A stretch of 9,255 nt of DNA from Bacteroidales bacterium (GCA_031272415.1 JAISTU010000045.1:1-9255), one strand, 5' to 3'; counted from the first letter of the stretch, positions 1 through 6,405 are shown. Notes: generated by a model not told the origin, from the letters alone. Translations and numbers: made by a program.

Positions 1-1133
1 CACGCTCACTTTTCCTTGAAATTCTTTTTTTGTGCCGTTGTTGTCAACAAGGAGCAGTTTGTAGGTATAGACAGTGTTGGCTTCGACAAAAGTGCCGTTG
101 ACTGTGCCGTCCCAAGCGAAGTTGGGGTCGGTGGTCAAAAAGAGCAATTGCCCCCAACGGTCATAGATAAATAACTGATAATCAGACAGATAACAATTTG
201 TGATAATCGGCTGCCAAACATCATTTAAACCGTCTCCATTAGGCGTGAAAGTGTTCGGAATCCACACCAAACACTCACAATTGAGCAAAATACTGTCGCT
301 TGCAATGCAGTTTCCGAAATATGCTTTAACGCTGTAAGTGCCTGCATTTGAGACAGTTATGTCCTGCGTGTTTTCACCTGTATTCCACAAATAATTGGGT
401 GCATTGCCGATTGCAGAAAGCGTAATTTGAGCATCCGTGCAAAGGTCGCCCTGCTGTGTGATTTGCACGGTCGGCACAAAAAGCGTGATTTCAATGCTAT
501 CCCTTGCAATACAGCCGTTGCCGGTGGCAATTACGGAATAAATTTGTGGCTGCGTAACGTGGATAATTTGTGTTGTTTCTCCTGTATTCCACAGAAAATC
601 AGTCGATTGCGAGACCGCTGTGAGTTCCACTTCGCCGTCAATGCACAAATCTCCATTTTGCGTAATGCTCACATTTACAGAACCTTGGAAAACTTCCACA
701 GTATCCCTGAAAATACAACCACTATCGCTTGCCTCAACAAAGTAAGTCCCTGATTGTGAGACAGTTATATATTTTGTACTCTCACCTGTATTCCAAAGAA
801 TATTTTGGGCTGTATCGGAAAGTGATAAAATAATGGGCTGATTATTGCAAATGGTGTCCGGTTGATTGATTTTCAAGGATTTAGGCTGCGGAACAGTCAG
901 CACAAAATTCAACGCACTATCACAACCATTTGCCCCCTGCAAGTAATAAACATACTGCACAGTGCCTGCAATATTGGGCAATTTTACGGTGCTGCCAACC
1001 AAAAAACCGTATCTATCTGTGAATTAGCATTTTGTAAAGATAAAAAAACAAATATAAGCATCCAAATCACTTTGTGAAATGACTTTGAACAGAGAACAGG
1101 TCTGCTCGTCTGCTGTTTTTGCTTTGTCTTCAT
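1..1133 (-). CDS. T9SS type B sorted Ig-like repeat surface protein, 3'-partial, with an apparent frameshift near the N-terminus
   Basis: Read on the minus strand, one frame is open from 1023 to the window edge. It ends in a gliding-motility-associated C-terminal domain: VWIPNTFTPNGDGLNDVWQP (about 264-205), then YDRWGQLLF and an FAWDGTVNG block, reaching GKVSV at base 1. Only a few codons should be missing. This domain directs export through the type IX secretion system and surface attachment. Upstream are three Ig-like units of exactly 68 residues. No ATG exists in this frame, and a TAA closes it at 1026-1024. A second frame starts at ATG 1133 and encodes a basic N-region, a hydrophobic core (MLIFVFLSLQNANSQ) and DTVFWLAAP, then stops at 986-984. 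Adding one T to the T6 run at 1006-1001 joins the two frames. It may be a pseudogene, a phase-variable gene or a sequencing error. The gene lies 44 nt after the FkbM methyltransferase. Ligand and function are unknown. Confidence 0.8.
253..864 (-). repeat. Three Ig-like protein repeats with a 204-bp period
   Basis: Three units of 204 bp (68 codons) lie at 864-661, 660-457 and 456-253. Each begins with a Q-rich strand followed by D and C (QPDTIC, QNGDLC, QQGDLC). Each carries LWNTGE, then an I-V strand, a Y-V strand, and C with D a few residues later. The LWNTGE core shows as near-identical DNA at 795-781, 591-577 and 387-373, exactly 204 bp apart. The units are bacterial Ig/PKD-like beta-sandwich spacers typical of T9SS cargo. 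The constant length suggests tandem duplication. Confidence 0.8.
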
Positions 1134-1177
1134 TTTTCAAAATGCTTCAATTCATGTTGTATTTCAATGCACAATTT

Positions 1178-2077
1178 TTATCTTTTTCCGTAAATCAGTC
1201 CTTTTCTGACAATTTTGCTTACATCTCCGCTATAAAAATCTCCGTCAAGTGTATAAAATGTAACCATATAACCATCAGAGTAACAGTATTTTAAACCATG
1301 CTTTTTCATTACTTCTGCTAAGTCTGCATAGTCATTTTCGTAATGATAAGTACAAAGTATAACATGCTGTAAATGAGTTGATAATAGATTTGTTGCTCCT
1401 TCTGTTAATACCATTTCACTGCCGTCAACATCTGCCTTCAAAATGCTGGGATAAATTCCTTTCTCTGCAAAATAATCATCCAAACGAACATTCTTTTCAT
1501 CTGTTTTTTGAGAGACAAACTTCTTAATTATGTGTACTTTGTCTTTCCAAGGTGCAAACGTTGCCTGCAATGCATCAATCCATTTGTCTTCTGTTTCAAA
1601 GAGATACAATTCTTTGACATTTTCGACAATGTCTAAACCCCAAATTCCTTCGGCTGCCCCTGCATCTACTGCAATGTCATCTTTTGTGAATGGAATGTCA
1701 AAAGTCCAATAAGAATGTGGCGAGCGTGTATCTTGCTCAATGCACAAATAGTTGTAAGCAGAGGCGACATTTGATGGAGATGTATCTTTGCGAAAATACA
1801 ACCTTTTCTCATCCCGCAATACGTAGGGCAGTCCTAAATCATTGTCATAGAATACATTAACTTTTCTAAACATGTATTCATTCACAAAAGGATAGTTTAT
1901 CCAATGGATGATATTTCGGGCAAGAAATTTTCTCATTACATGTTTTTCTTCTTCTGAAATTTGACATTTTTCACTGCCTAAAAAATCATAGACTTCTTTT
2001 GTTAATTTCCACCGTTGTGGACTGGTCATGCGATATTTGAATCGCTTTAAATATCCGAATAAATTATTTTTTATCAT
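1178..2077 (-). CDS. FkbM family SAM-dependent methyltransferase
   Basis: This 299-residue protein carries the FkbM-type Rossmann methyltransferase core. The SAM-binding glycine motif is VDAGAAEGIWGLDIVEN (137-153). The acidic ribose-binding position is FETED (160-164). VRLDDYF (197-203) is followed by the family signature ILKADVDGSEM (212-222), where most members read K-x-D-x-E-G. Family members O-methylate sugars in glycans, lipopolysaccharide or natural products. The acceptor here cannot be read from sequence. The N-terminal 130 residues are an extension with no motif I recognise. There is no signal peptide, so it should be cytoplasmic. The next gene on this strand, a secreted surface protein, starts 44 nt downstream and may be co-transcribed. 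No sugar biosynthesis cluster is visible. The ATG at 2077 follows an AT-rich leader without a Shine-Dalgarno. Confidence 0.85.
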   Translation of the reverse strand: MIKNNLFGYLKRFKYRMTSPQRWKLTKEVYDFLGSEKCQISEEEKHVMRKFLARNIIHWINYPFVNEYMFRKVNVFYDNDLGLPYVLRDEKRLYFRKDTSPSNVASAYNYLCIEQDTRSPHSYWTFDIPFTKDDIAVDAGAAEGIWGLDIVENVKELYLFETEDKWIDALQATFAPWKDKVHIIKKFVSQKTDEKNVRLDDYFAEKGIYPSILKADVDGSEMVLTEGATNLLSTHLQHVILCTYHYENDYADLAEVMKKHGLKYCYSDGYMVTFYTLDGDFYSGDVSKIVRKGLIYGKR

Positions 2078-2166
2078 TGATAAAAATTATATGATTTGCA
2101 ATATTTTTTACAATACAGAAGTTGCCCCTTTCTCTTTTTTTGAAGAGAAGGCACAATATGCATAAC

Positions 2167-2217
2167 TGCTTGATTATCAGTCGATTGGGGGGGGGGGGGT
2201 AAATGCTTGATAATCAG
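2167..2217. repeat. G13 tract framed by a near-identical 14-bp repeat
   Basis: Thirteen consecutive G (2187-2199) are flanked by TGCTTGATTATCAG (2167-2180) and TGCTTGATAATCAG (2204-2217), a direct repeat with one mismatch and 37-bp periodicity. Because the core is nearly palindromic, TGATTATCA (2171-2179) and TGATAATCA (2208-2216) are also a perfect 9-bp inverted repeat around the tract. The right flank matches the flank of the C11 tract near 7045. Function unknown; homopolymers this long are prone to length change. Confidence 0.75.
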
Positions 2218-2453
2218 CACATTGCATAGCAATAGCATCCTTTGTAAAGGCACTATCTTTGCGGTTCATGCATTTTTGGCTACTTCCCTGAAGTCTGCCC
2301 AATGCCCGCTGTATAAATACAATGAATTTGCTAATTATCTCTTTCATTTTTCAATACTATCTTTCTTTTTTTACTATCCTAAAATAATTTTGTTGAAAAA
2401 TTAACCCAAGTGCAAAAATACACTTTTCTTTCAATCAAAAATTAAATCCACAC

Positions 2454-2479
2454 AATTCTCAATTTTTAATTTTTAATTG
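2454..2479. repeat. Short heptamer repeat upstream of purE
   Basis: Units AATTCTC, AATTTTT, AATTTTT and the partial AATTG lie in register every 7 bp, ending 11 bp before the purE -7 box. On the minus strand the unit reads GAGAATT or AAAAATT, related to the TGAGAAT units of the longer array at 7711-7773. The sequence is so AT-rich that part of the periodicity could be chance. Confidence 0.5.
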
Positions 2480-2490
2480 CAAAATTTGTG

Positions 2491-2498
2491 TATCTTTG
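2491..2498 (+). promoter_or_regulatory. Putative purE-dnaX promoter, -7 element TATCTTTG
   Basis: TATCTTTG matches the Bacteroidota primary sigma consensus TAnnTTTG and lies 40 bp before the purE ATG, giving a leader of roughly 30 nt. It sits in the wider context GTGTATCTTTGTAAAA shared with other promoters here. No clear TTTG is seen at the -33 position; the nearest TTG is only 11 bp upstream (2477-2479). Confidence 0.65.
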
Positions 2499-2538
2499 TA
2501 AAATAGTTTAAAATATACAAAAAAAGTACGCAAAAATA

Positions 2539-3039
2539 ATGGCAGAAGTTAGTGTTATAATGGGAAGTGTCTCTGATTATCCGATAATGGCAGAGGCTGT
2601 AAAATTTTTAGAAGAGATGGGCATAACGTATGAGGTGAGTGCATTATCGGCACATCGCACGCCTGAATTGGTCATGGAATTTGCCTCCAAAGCGTCTAAT
2701 GAGGGCGTAAAAGTGATTATAGCAGGTGCCGGAGGTGCGGCTCATTTACCGGGTGTGATTGCGGCATATACCGTTTTGCCGGTGATAGGTGTGCCTATTA
2801 AATCATCCAATTCGGTAGATGGTTGGGATTCTATTTTGTCTATTTTGCAAATGCCATCTGGTATTCCTGTGGCAACGGTTGCCTTAAATGGTGCAAAGAA
2901 TGCTGCCATTTTAGCCGCTCAAATATTGTCGGTTGGAAATCCTGCATTGTTTCAAAAGATGACTGATTTTAAAATCTCATTAAAAGAAAAAGTAAAACAA
3001 GATAATCAAAAATTACAGCAATCTATTAAAAATCAATAA
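2539..3039 (+). CDS. purE: N5-carboxyaminoimidazole ribonucleotide mutase (PurE, class I)
   Basis: PurE moves the carboxyl group of N5-CAIR to C4 of the imidazole ring, giving CAIR in de novo purine synthesis, in the cytoplasm as an octamer. The 166-residue length fits class I. Visible motifs are MGSVSD (8-13) for phosphate binding, SAHR (37-40) with the conserved His39, AGAGGAAHLPG (62-72) with His69, VIGVP (82-86) and LQMPSGIPVATV (103-114). The last 25 residues are a Lys/Gln-rich tail beyond the core. The enzyme needs PurK to supply N5-CAIR; purK is not in this window. The ATG at 2539 follows a good -7 box and has no Shine-Dalgarno, as is usual in this phylum. dnaX begins 6 nt after the stop, so the two are almost certainly co-transcribed. 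Confidence 0.97.
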   Translation: MAEVSVIMGSVSDYPIMAEAVKFLEEMGITYEVSALSAHRTPELVMEFASKASNEGVKVIIAGAGGAAHLPGVIAAYTVLPVIGVPIKSSNSVDGWDSILSILQMPSGIPVATVALNGAKNAAILAAQILSVGNPALFQKMTDFKISLKEKVKQDNQKLQQSIKNQ

Positions 3040-3045
3040 GTTAGT

Positions 3046-4869
3046 ATGGAAAATTTTGTTGTATCAGCCCGTAAATATCGCCCGCAAACGTTTGCCTCTG
3101 TAGTAGGTCAATCGGCTATTACTACTACATTGAAAAATTCAATTTTAAAAAAGCAAATTGCACAAGCATTTTTATTTTGCGGACCGCGTGGAGTAGGGAA
3201 AACCACTTGTGCGCGTATTTTCGCCAAATCAATTAACTGCATGAATCTCACACCCGAAGGTGAAGCCTGCAATGAGTGTGAATCCTGCAAGTCTTTTTCG
3301 GCATCAGCATCTTTCAATATTTTTGAATTAGACGCCGCCTCCAACAGAGGAATTAACGAAATGAAAACGCTGATTGAACAAGTGAGAATACCGCCCATTG
3401 CTGTTGATTATAAAGTGTATATTATTGACGAGGTACACATGCTGACCCCAGAGGCGTTCAATACTTTTTTGAAAACGTTGGAAGAGCCGCCTGCATACGC
3501 TAAATTTATTTTGGCAACGACAGAAAAACACAAAATTTTGCCTACCATACTCTCAAGATGCCAAATATATGATTTTAAGCGTATTAACATTGACGATATT
3601 ACGCAACACTTGCAATTTATTGCTCAACAAGAAAATATTACTTGCGAGCAGGACGCACTTCATATTATTGCACAAAAGTCTGACGGCGGTTTAAGGGATG
3701 CTTTGTCGATGTTTGACCAAATGGTTAGTTTTTCAGACGGCAATCTTACATATTCAAAAGTTGTTGAAAATCTGAACATTTTGGATTATGATACATTTTT
3801 TACAATCATTGATAGTATTCATGCCGGAGATATGGCACAAACGCTTTTATTGTTCAATCAGGTATTGGAAAAAGGTTTTGAGGGGCAGCATTTTTTAGCC
3901 GGTTTGAACGAGCATTTACGAAATTTGGCAATGTGTAAAACGCCCTCAACGCTTAATTTGCTTACTGTGGCAGATGGTGCAAAGGCAAAATATCAACAAC
4001 AGGCGGCAATGTTAGACACCGTCAAATTGGTTAATTTATTGACTTTGTTTACTGAATGTGAGGGCAGTTATCGAACGGCAAATAATAAACAACTGCATGT
4101 AGAAGTGGCAATGATGAGAGCGACGGTGCTGGAGGGTGAGAAAATCGACCCTCAAAAAAAAAATGCTGAAAACACCGTAACCACACCTGCAAGTGGCAAT
4201 TTGCAACAAAATTCACCGCAATTTACTATCAATCCGCCACCCCGATTTCGCATTGGCGACTATTTGCCACCCGATAAATTGAACACACCTACTTCTATCA
4301 AAGAATATAGTTCACAACTCTCTGATAATCAGATAGATATATCTACGCCAACACCACCAACATCTACTGTTTCCGCTGAGCAAAAAACAGTCCCGGAAGA
4401 ACAAAAAACGGAAACTTCACCCACTTCGCCGGAACAAGAACAACCAACAGAAAAAGAAGAAATATCTACTCCGATAAACGAGGAAAAAACACAACCAATC
4501 ACCGTCCAGCCACTTGAAATTGACGAACAAAAATGGACACAAATTGTAGAACAAAATATTGAAGGGAGTACATTCGCAAAAACATTTTTACTGCAAAGCA
4601 TACCTCAAAAAGTATCTGATAATCAATACAATATAATCGTTGATGATACTGTAAAACAAGAGCGTATAAAAATGGAATTGCCTGCTATTGTGCAATGGAT
4701 TTCAAAAAATTATAGCCTTGATATTCAGTTTAATATACAAGTAGTTAAGCCTGAAAACACAAAAAAAGTCATCGATAATGCAAATCCACATGCAGTTTTT
4801 GAACAGATGTGTATTGATAATCCTGCATTAGCCAATTTTCAGCAAACACTCAATCTGTCTATATCGTAA
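3046..4869 (+). CDS. dnaX: DNA polymerase III subunit gamma/tau
   Basis: DnaX is the ATPase of the clamp loader that opens and loads the beta clamp; the full-length tau form also tethers polymerase cores. The 607-residue protein has Walker A GPRGVGKT (46-53), the zinc-module cysteines C65, C75, C78 and C81, Walker B IIDEVH (126-131), sensor 1 ATTE (157-160), SRC (170-172) and sensor 2 GGLRDAL (214-220). Domain III follows to about 370. Residues 373-480 are a Pro/Thr/Glu/Gln linker, and the last 120 or so form the divergent tau tail. Codons 370-373 (Gln-Lys-Lys-Asn) are written with a ten-A run at 4154-4163, a likely slippage site for a short gamma form. The gene follows purE by 6 nt. Its last 11 bp overlap the end of the opposite-strand yjbR-like gene. 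Confidence 0.96.
   Translation: MENFVVSARKYRPQTFASVVGQSAITTTLKNSILKKQIAQAFLFCGPRGVGKTTCARIFAKSINCMNLTPEGEACNECESCKSFSASASFNIFELDAASNRGINEMKTLIEQVRIPPIAVDYKVYIIDEVHMLTPEAFNTFLKTLEEPPAYAKFILATTEKHKILPTILSRCQIYDFKRINIDDITQHLQFIAQQENITCEQDALHIIAQKSDGGLRDALSMFDQMVSFSDGNLTYSKVVENLNILDYDTFFTIIDSIHAGDMAQTLLLFNQVLEKGFEGQHFLAGLNEHLRNLAMCKTPSTLNLLTVADGAKAKYQQQAAMLDTVKLVNLLTLFTECEGSYRTANNKQLHVEVAMMRATVLEGEKIDPQKKNAENTVTTPASGNLQQNSPQFTINPPPRFRIGDYLPPDKLNTPTSIKEYSSQLSDNQIDISTPTPPTSTVSAEQKTVPEEQKTETSPTSPEQEQPTEKEEISTPINEEKTQPITVQPLEIDEQKWTQIVEQNIEGSTFAKTFLLQSIPQKVSDNQYNIIVDDTVKQERIKMELPAIVQWISKNYSLDIQFNIQVVKPENTKKVIDNANPHAVFEQMCIDNPALANFQQTLNLSIS
4154..4163 (+). other. A10 slippage tract in dnaX, candidate gamma-form switch
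   Basis: Ten A occupy CAA AAA AAA AAT (codons 370-373), exactly at the end of clamp-loader domain III. One extra A, or a -1 ribosomal shift, reads AAA TGC TGA and ends the protein at 374 residues (stop 4167-4169). One A fewer reads ATG CTG AAA ACA CCG TAA and ends it at 377 residues (stop 4178-4180). E. coli makes gamma by -1 frameshifting at A-AAAAAG, and Thermus by transcriptional slippage on a nine-A run. An SD-like GGAGGG lies upstream at 4131-4136. Confidence 0.6.
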
Positions 4870-5230
4870 CTGCCTCATACTCTTTTTGTTTGTACTTTGG
4901 CAAGGCTTTGATAACTTCTTCTGCGGAGTGCGTAACTAATTGAGCAATAATCTCATCAGGCAAATCACTTTCGATATACACAGAGTTCCATTTGAGTGTT
5001 TTTGCGCTGTGTATAGGGTCAGTGATGCCACTGTAACGCTCCCGCAATTGTGCAGACCGTTCGGGATGACATTTCAAACTGACTACAAAATTGCCGTCTT
5101 TGGGATTAAGTCCAAAGTAGGCAAACATTTTTCCCATAATTTTGTACACCAAAGTATCGTCTCCAAAAGGCATACATTCTTCTGCTCCTTTTACTGCAAG
5201 GCAATGTTCCCGTAAAGTTTCAATGTTCAT
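4859..5230 (-). CDS. MmcQ/YjbR family protein (DUF419)
   Basis: This 123-residue protein matches the small YjbR/MmcQ family, cytoplasmic proteins with a CyaY-like or double-wing DNA-binding-like fold and no settled biochemical role. Family features visible are MPFGDD (20-25), VYKIMGKMFAYF (28-39), the SLKCHPE block (51-57), LRERYSGITDP (62-72), the H-x5-WNSV segment (74-83), LPDE (89-92), and the C-terminal EEVIKALPK (104-112). Length is normal for the family. The ATG at 5230 lies 12 nt after the stop of the lipid kinase gene, so it is probably the second gene of that transcript. Its 3' end overlaps the 3' end of dnaX by 11 bp, tail to tail, with no terminator visible between them. Confidence 0.88.
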   Translation of the reverse strand: MNIETLREHCLAVKGAEECMPFGDDTLVYKIMGKMFAYFGLNPKDGNFVVSLKCHPERSAQLRERYSGITDPIHSAKTLKWNSVYIESDLPDEIIAQLVTHSAEEVIKALPKYKQKEYEAVTI

Positions 5231-5242
5231 AATGATTTTGAT

Positions 5243-6136
5243 TTATGGTATAAGTATTTTTAATTGTTTTTCTAACACTTTGATTTTCATTGAGTTACAT
5301 TTTTCAATGGGGTCGCCGTCAATGTGAGTGGAAATTGTTTGTTGATTTTTAACTTTGAGCGTACATTCGGCTGTTTGAAAAAGATGTGTTGCAGATTTGT
5401 CTTTATATAAATTACCTGAAAATAAGCGAATTACGCGCAATCCTAATTGCCCAAAAGATGGCTTTTCCAACAAACAAATATCCGCTAAACCATCTTGTAA
5501 AGAGGCTTGGGGGACTAATTTTACATTAAATCCCCACTGAGAAGAATTGGCAATGCAGGCAAGGAGAATATTTTTATACTCAATTGGCTTAATTCCTTCT
5601 CTTTCAACAATGTATGTTTGTGTAGAATATTGAAAAAAAGCACGCAGAATACATGAAAAATAGGTAAAAAAGCCTCTTTTTGCGGATTTATCGAACAATT
5701 CTGCCACTTGTGCGTCAAATCCCATACCTGCAATGCTGATGCAAATTTTATCATTAACAGAAAGAACATCAATCAATTGCGGACTTGCTTGTTGAATAAT
5801 TTTGACTGCTTTTTTGACATTGGAAGAAATTTTTAAATGATGTGCCAAACCATTGCCGGAACCAACAGGAATAATCCCCAAAGCGGTATTGCTATTGACC
5901 AATTTGCGGGCAATTTCGTTAATAGTGCCGTCGCCTCCAACTGCAACTACTATATCTACCTGATTATCAATTGCTTGTGCTGCCAATATTTCTCCATGAC
6001 CTCTATATTGAGTCGGATAAATGGCATATTCAAACTGTTGTAAATCCAAGCATTTATTTAATATTTTGCATAGATTTCTGCATTTTCCTGTTCCTGCACG
6101 AGGATTGAGTATAAAAACTATCTTTTTTTTCTGCAT
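5243..6136 (-). CDS. YegS/DagK-type diacylglycerol (lipid) kinase
   Basis: This 297-residue soluble lipid kinase has the diacylglycerol kinase catalytic fold. Its motifs are NPRAGTG (11-17), the nucleotide-binding GGDGTINE (67-74), PVGSGNGLA (90-98), GMGFDA (137-142), DGLADI (215-220) and HIDGDP (272-276). Members phosphorylate diacylglycerol, sphingoid bases or related lipids with ATP, recycling lipids into phosphatidic acid or making signalling lipids. In Bacteroidota, which can make sphingolipids, the substrate is open. There is no signal peptide or clear membrane segment, so it is peripheral to the inner membrane. The ATG at 6136 is followed by eight A in codons 3-5 (Lys-Lys-Lys). A good -7 box lies 30 nt upstream. 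The yjbR-like gene follows 12 nt after the stop. Confidence 0.9.
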   Translation of the reverse strand: MQKKKIVFILNPRAGTGKCRNLCKILNKCLDLQQFEYAIYPTQYRGHGEILAAQAIDNQVDIVVAVGGDGTINEIARKLVNSNTALGIIPVGSGNGLAHHLKISSNVKKAVKIIQQASPQLIDVLSVNDKICISIAGMGFDAQVAELFDKSAKRGFFTYFSCILRAFFQYSTQTYIVEREGIKPIEYKNILLACIANSSQWGFNVKLVPQASLQDGLADICLLEKPSFGQLGLRVIRLFSGNLYKDKSATHLFQTAECTLKVKNQQTISTHIDGDPIEKCNSMKIKVLEKQLKILIP

Positions 6137-6165
6137 GAAAATTAAAAATTATTTTTCCTGTTTTG

Positions 6166-6173
6166 CAAAGATA
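6166..6173 (-). promoter_or_regulatory. Putative lipid kinase promoter, -7 element TATCTTTG
   Basis: On the minus strand TATCTTTGCAAAA ends about 30 nt before the ATG at 6136, a spacing that allows a leader of roughly 20-25 nt. It matches TAnnTTTG and shares its trailing GCAAAA with the tRNA-His promoter. A TTTTTTG lies immediately upstream, but not at the usual -33 distance. Confidence 0.6.
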
Positions 6174-6379
6174 GCAAAAAATATGGTATTAATTTGTTTT
6201 TTTGAGAAAATTATCTTTTTTTTCTTCTTCTTCAATTTTCGATAAAAAAACAGGATGCAAAAAAAAACAAAAAAAAATATTATTATCTTAATTCTTTTTG
6301 TATCAATATTTTAAGTCTTTTTTCTCAAAAAAAATAACTCTTAATTTTTAAAATTTAAATTTTTATTGAAGAAAAAGTG

Positions 6380-6387
6380 TATCTTTG
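6380..6387 (+). promoter_or_regulatory. Putative tRNA-His promoter, -7 element TATCTTTG
   Basis: GTGTATCTTTGCAAAA ends 14-18 nt before the tRNA 5' end, consistent with a TSS just before the gene and a very short leader. It matches the Bacteroidota TAnnTTTG consensus. No convincing -33 TTTG is seen; the nearest candidate, ATTG (6365-6368), is 11 bp away. Confidence 0.65.
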
Positions 6388-6405
6388 CAAAACCCTTATG
6401 AACAT

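Larger units (their letters stand above)
2078..2538. other. Intergenic region between FkbM methyltransferase and purE (divergent genes)
   Basis: This 461-bp stretch has no convincing gene. From left to right it holds an imperfect hairpin (about 2122-2153, arms around CTCTT and AAGAG, no U-run), a G13 tract framed by repeats (2167-2217), an isolated plus-strand TATCTTTG (2254-2261) with no gene close behind, a minus-strand TATTTTTG (2420-2413) that could serve the methyltransferase with a long leader, a short heptamer repeat (2454-2479) and the purE -7 box (2491-2498). A 65-codon TTG-started frame at 2207-2404 looks non-coding. Confidence 0.7.
6137..6405. other. Divergent AT-rich intergenic region between the lipid kinase gene and tRNA-His
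   Basis: This 269-bp spacer is very rich in A and T runs and holds no gene. It carries two divergent promoter elements: minus-strand TATCTTTG at 6173-6166 for the lipid kinase gene and plus-strand TATCTTTG at 6380-6387 for tRNA-His. Between them (6190-6360) I see only homopolymer-like A/T tracts. Confidence 0.6.

Noticed and set aside
427..1294. Plus-strand frames of 71-108 codons at the left edge
   Set aside because: They lie opposite the Ig-repeat/T9SS protein and the FkbM C-terminus, whose minus-strand translations are clearly genuine.
2254..2261. Plus-strand TATCTTTG as a promoter
   Set aside because: It matches the -7 consensus, but no gene lies behind it before the separate purE promoter, and no -33 element is present at proper spacing.
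2207..2404. 65-codon TTG-started frame between FkbM and purE
   Set aside because: The start is inside a repeat and the composition is Phe/Leu/Ile-rich as expected from AT-rich DNA. There is no initiation context and no motif.
4131..4136. SD-like GGAGGG as a definite stimulator of dnaX frameshifting
   Set aside because: It is 17 nt from the A-run, farther than the roughly 10 nt in E. coli, and anti-SD pairing is weak in Bacteroidota. Noted but not claimed.
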